Positions 32,494-34,345 of a stretch of 34,345 nucleotides of DNA are shown in pieces. The first letter of the stretch is position 1; every line of letters starts with the position of its first letter. Under the pieces are notes generated by a model that had not been told where the DNA came from, did not search any database, and worked only from the letters and a program-made list of their open reading frames with translations. The translations under genes and the position numbers were made by a program. Source of the stretch: Devosia equisanguinis (GTDB taxonomy: Bacteria > Pseudomonadota > Alphaproteobacteria > Rhizobiales > Hyphomicrobiaceae); contig CAMDBL010000017.1 of NCBI GenBank assembly GCA_945889015.1, forward strand, positions 1 to 34,345, in the 5' to 3' direction.

Positions 32494-33372
32494 TCATCCT
32501 GCCGCCGGATGGCTCTTCTTGAACCAGTCGAGCATCTTCAACCCGTCCCAGCAGACCACGCCCTTGTGGCTCATGATCTCCTCGAGCATCTGGGCGACGT
32601 GGCCGATCCGGTGCGGCGAGCCAGAAAGATAGGGATGGAACGCGACGGCCATGAACTTCGGCCGCTCGTCGCTCTCCTCGTACAGCGTGCGGAAGTAGTC
32701 CATGCCGCGCGTGTACTGCACCTCGCTCGGGTGGTGCTGCAGCGCCATCATGACGATGTCGTGGATCTCGAAGTTGTAGGGAAAAGCCGCGACCGGCTTG
32801 TGGGTGGTCTTGAGCCATACCGGCTCGTCGTCGAGCACCCAGTCGCCGATGTACTCGATGCCCGACTTCGACAGATAGTCGAGCGTGTCGAAGGTCTGCG
32901 TGAGGCCTGGACCGAACCAGCCGACAGGACGCTTGCCCGAGAACTTGCCGATGATGTCGCAGGCCTTCTCGATCACCTCTTGCTGGTTCTCGAGCTTGTG
33001 CATGGGCTGCTGGTCGTAGCTGTGGGCGTTGAGCTCCCAGCCGTGCTTCATGCACGCATCGACCACCTGCGGATAGGTCTCGCAGATCTTGGCGTTCATG
33101 GTGACGCAGGGCGTCATACCGAGGTTCTTGAATACCTTCATCAGCCGCCAGACGCCGACGCGCATGCCGTACTCGTGCCAGCTCCAATTGGGAAGATCGG
33201 GCTGCTGGGGGATGCCCTGCGGCGGCGAGATCACCATGCGCGCCATCGGGCGGGCGATATCCCACTCCTCCAGCGCCAGGATTGGCCATAGCACCACCTT
33301 GGTGCCGGCGGGCACCTTCAGCGGCGGGCGGCCCTCGATCGGCGCAAAGGGAATGCGGTCCCTGGGATGCAT
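32494..33372 (-). CDS. Polysaccharide deacetylase family protein (allantoinase/PuuE-like branch)
   Basis: A 292-residue NodB-fold protein of the cytoplasmic, PuuE/HpPgdA-like branch. Visible features are VVLWPILALEEWD near residues 26-37, SWHEYGMRVGVWRLMKVF (about 64-81), TMNAKICETYPQVV, GWELNAHSYDQQPMHKL (His117, His125) and GWFGPGLTQTFDTLDYLSKS. The second histidine is not at the classical HxxxH spacing, as in several members of this branch, whose substrates include small cyclic amides and imides rather than polysaccharides. No signal peptide is present. The ATG at 33372 has GGAGG 6 nt upstream. Together with the amidase gene downstream and a transporter gene upstream it could form a small catabolic unit for an amide compound; this is inference from neighbourhood. 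Confidence 0.85.
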   Translation of the reverse strand: MHPRDRIPFAPIEGRPPLKVPAGTKVVLWPILALEEWDIARPMARMVISPPQGIPQQPDLPNWSWHEYGMRVGVWRLMKVFKNLGMTPCVTMNAKICETYPQVVDACMKHGWELNAHSYDQQPMHKLENQQEVIEKACDIIGKFSGKRPVGWFGPGLTQTFDTLDYLSKSGIEYIGDWVLDDEPVWLKTTHKPVAAFPYNFEIHDIVMMALQHHPSEVQYTRGMDYFRTLYEESDERPKFMAVAFHPYLSGSPHRIGHVAQMLEEIMSHKGVVCWDGLKMLDWFKKSHPAAG

Positions 33373-33485
33373 GGCGTCCTCCTTCGAGTTTCTTGGATAT
33401 CGGTCGATCAGCAAGCTATCGGCGTGTCGGGCGAGTCACAAGGCTGTAGGTCCGAAAACTGGTATGCCGTGACTGTCGGATTGTT

Positions 33486-33504
33486 GGCACGGGTGCGCCG
33501 TGCC
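33486..33504 (-). terminator. Hairpin after the EamA transporter gene
   Basis: GGCACGG (33486-33492) and CCGTGCC (33498-33504) form a perfect seven-base-pair stem with a five-base loop, 10 nt beyond the transporter stop on the minus strand. The downstream sequence begins AACAATCC, without a T-run, so it is a possible weak or Rho-assisted terminator. Confidence 0.4.
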
Positions 33505-33514
33505 TCGTCCCGAC

Positions 33515-34345
33515 CTACGGACGAGCCCCCACCCCGGCCCAGCGCAGCAGCCGTCCGTCGATCACCAGCAGCGCCGAGGCGATGACCAGCGCGCCGAGCA
33601 CGTGCCGCTGAAGCAATGTCTCGCCGAGCAACATCGCACCGAGCGCGATCGCGCAGACCGGGTTGATCAGCGTCACCAGCATCGCATTGGAGGGACCCGA
33701 CACCGTGACGATGCGGTAGAACACGAGGTAGGCGAGCGCGGTGGAAAAGACCGCGAGGCCGACGAGTGCGGCCATCACGTGGGCGCTGGGCAGCGCCAGA
33801 GTCCACGGCTGATCGACGGCGAAGGTGATCGGTGCGACGAGGATGGTCGAGCACACCATCTGGCAGCACGACGTCAGCAATGGCGGGTAGCCGCGAAGTC
33901 GCCGGCCCCACAGGGCGGACAGGCCATAGAACATGGCGGACAACAGCACGCACGCCATGCCGAAAGCGCTGGTGTTGCCCCCGCCCAGCAACTCCGGCCC
34001 CATCAGCACCGCGACGCCGCCGATGCCGAGGAGTACGCCGACGATGGTGTTCGGCTTCAAGCGCTCGTCCACGGTGAAGGCGTGCGTCAGCAGCGCGGCC
34101 CACAATGGCGTGGTGGCATTGAGGACGGAGGTGAGGCCACTGGTGATATATTTTTGGCCGAGCAGCATGACCGCGAACGGGATCACGTTGTTGAGGATCG
34201 ACATCCCGATGAACGGCGCCCACTCGGTGAGCGTGCGCGGAAAGCGAATCCGCGCCAGCCACACGATCGGTAGCAGCACCAGTGCCGCCAGCCCGACGCG
34301 TGTCAGCACGATGGTCAGCACCGGCAGCTCACGCACCGCGACGCC
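33515..34345 (-). CDS. EamA/DMT family transporter (N-terminus outside window)
   Basis: At least 276 residues are visible; the frame continues past the right edge with GVAVRELPVLTIVLTRVGLA, which in relatives follows the first membrane helix, so only about 25-35 residues are missing. It is a ten-helix drug/metabolite transporter built of two EamA repeats (PF00892). The first repeat ends LLGQKYITSGLTSVLNATTP, the second LAYLVFYRIVTVSGPSNAML and ALGAMLLGETLLQRHVLGAL, with the conserved glutamate GE in the last helices. Family members export amino acids or other metabolites; the substrate here is unknown. The deacetylase-family gene starts 142 bp downstream on the same strand, with a hairpin between them. 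Confidence 0.9.
   Translation of the reverse strand, partial: GVAVRELPVLTIVLTRVGLAALVLLPIVWLARIRFPRTLTEWAPFIGMSILNNVIPFAVMLLGQKYITSGLTSVLNATTPLWAALLTHAFTVDERLKPNTIVGVLLGIGGVAVLMGPELLGGGNTSAFGMACVLLSAMFYGLSALWGRRLRGYPPLLTSCCQMVCSTILVAPITFAVDQPWTLALPSAHVMAALVGLAVFSTALAYLVFYRIVTVSGPSNAMLVTLINPVCAIALGAMLLGETLLQRHVLGALVIASALLVIDGRLLRWAGVGARP

Noticed and set aside
1-34345. tRNA, rRNA, CRISPR, insertion sequence or attachment site
   Set aside because: No cloverleaf-like tRNA ends, no regularly spaced repeats, no transposase and no terminal inverted repeats with target duplications were recognised on either strand.

Overview
The window is high-GC DNA from an alphaproteobacterium, most likely of the order Hyphomicrobiales (Rhizobiales). 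The evidence is the minus-strand block pyrB, non-catalytic dihydroorotase, plsY, dprA, topA, rnr, the close resemblance of these proteins to that group's versions, and frequent GTG/TTG starts. I cannot name the genus from sequence alone. No tRNA, rRNA, CRISPR array or insertion sequence was seen.

Layout. 1-2389 (minus): fused MFS-type membrane protein/spermidine-synthase-like protein, cut by the window edge. 2643-4611 (plus): ruvX and a PcfJ-like protein of unknown role. 4728-7758 (plus): a TAXI-type TRAP uptake system (binding protein, then fused 4TM/12TM permease) with a terminator-like hairpin between the two genes. 7792-18241 (minus): housekeeping block rnr, topA, dprA, plsY, a VOC-family protein, the inactive-looking dihydroorotase and pyrB, with one small plus-strand ORF lying between topA and dprA. 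18418-18753 (plus): a cupin diverging from pyrB across an intergenic region that holds a perfect palindrome and a good promoter.

18791-27147 (minus) is a polysaccharide locus. In transcription order it holds a family 2 glycosyltransferase, a Wzz-type chain-length protein, a Wzy/O-antigen-ligase-type membrane protein, a protein made of two complete family 4 glycosyltransferases, and a priming sugar-phosphate transferase. The last gene is split by a one-base frameshift in a run of six G. No flippase, outer-membrane exporter or tyrosine kinase is visible inside the window.

27343-34345 is mixed: an MBL-fold hydrolase (plus); then on the minus strand a DUF442-type phosphatase-like exported protein with a small membrane protein, an SbmA/YddA-like ABC transporter broken by one in-frame stop, an AMI1-like amidase, a polysaccharide-deacetylase-family protein and an EamA exporter cut by the window edge.

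I did not find a clearly new multi-gene system. The observations most worth checking are the two single-event gene disruptions (G6 frameshift and TAA stop), the double glycosyltransferase fusion, the pyrB/cupin divergent control region, and several uncatalogued inverted repeats.
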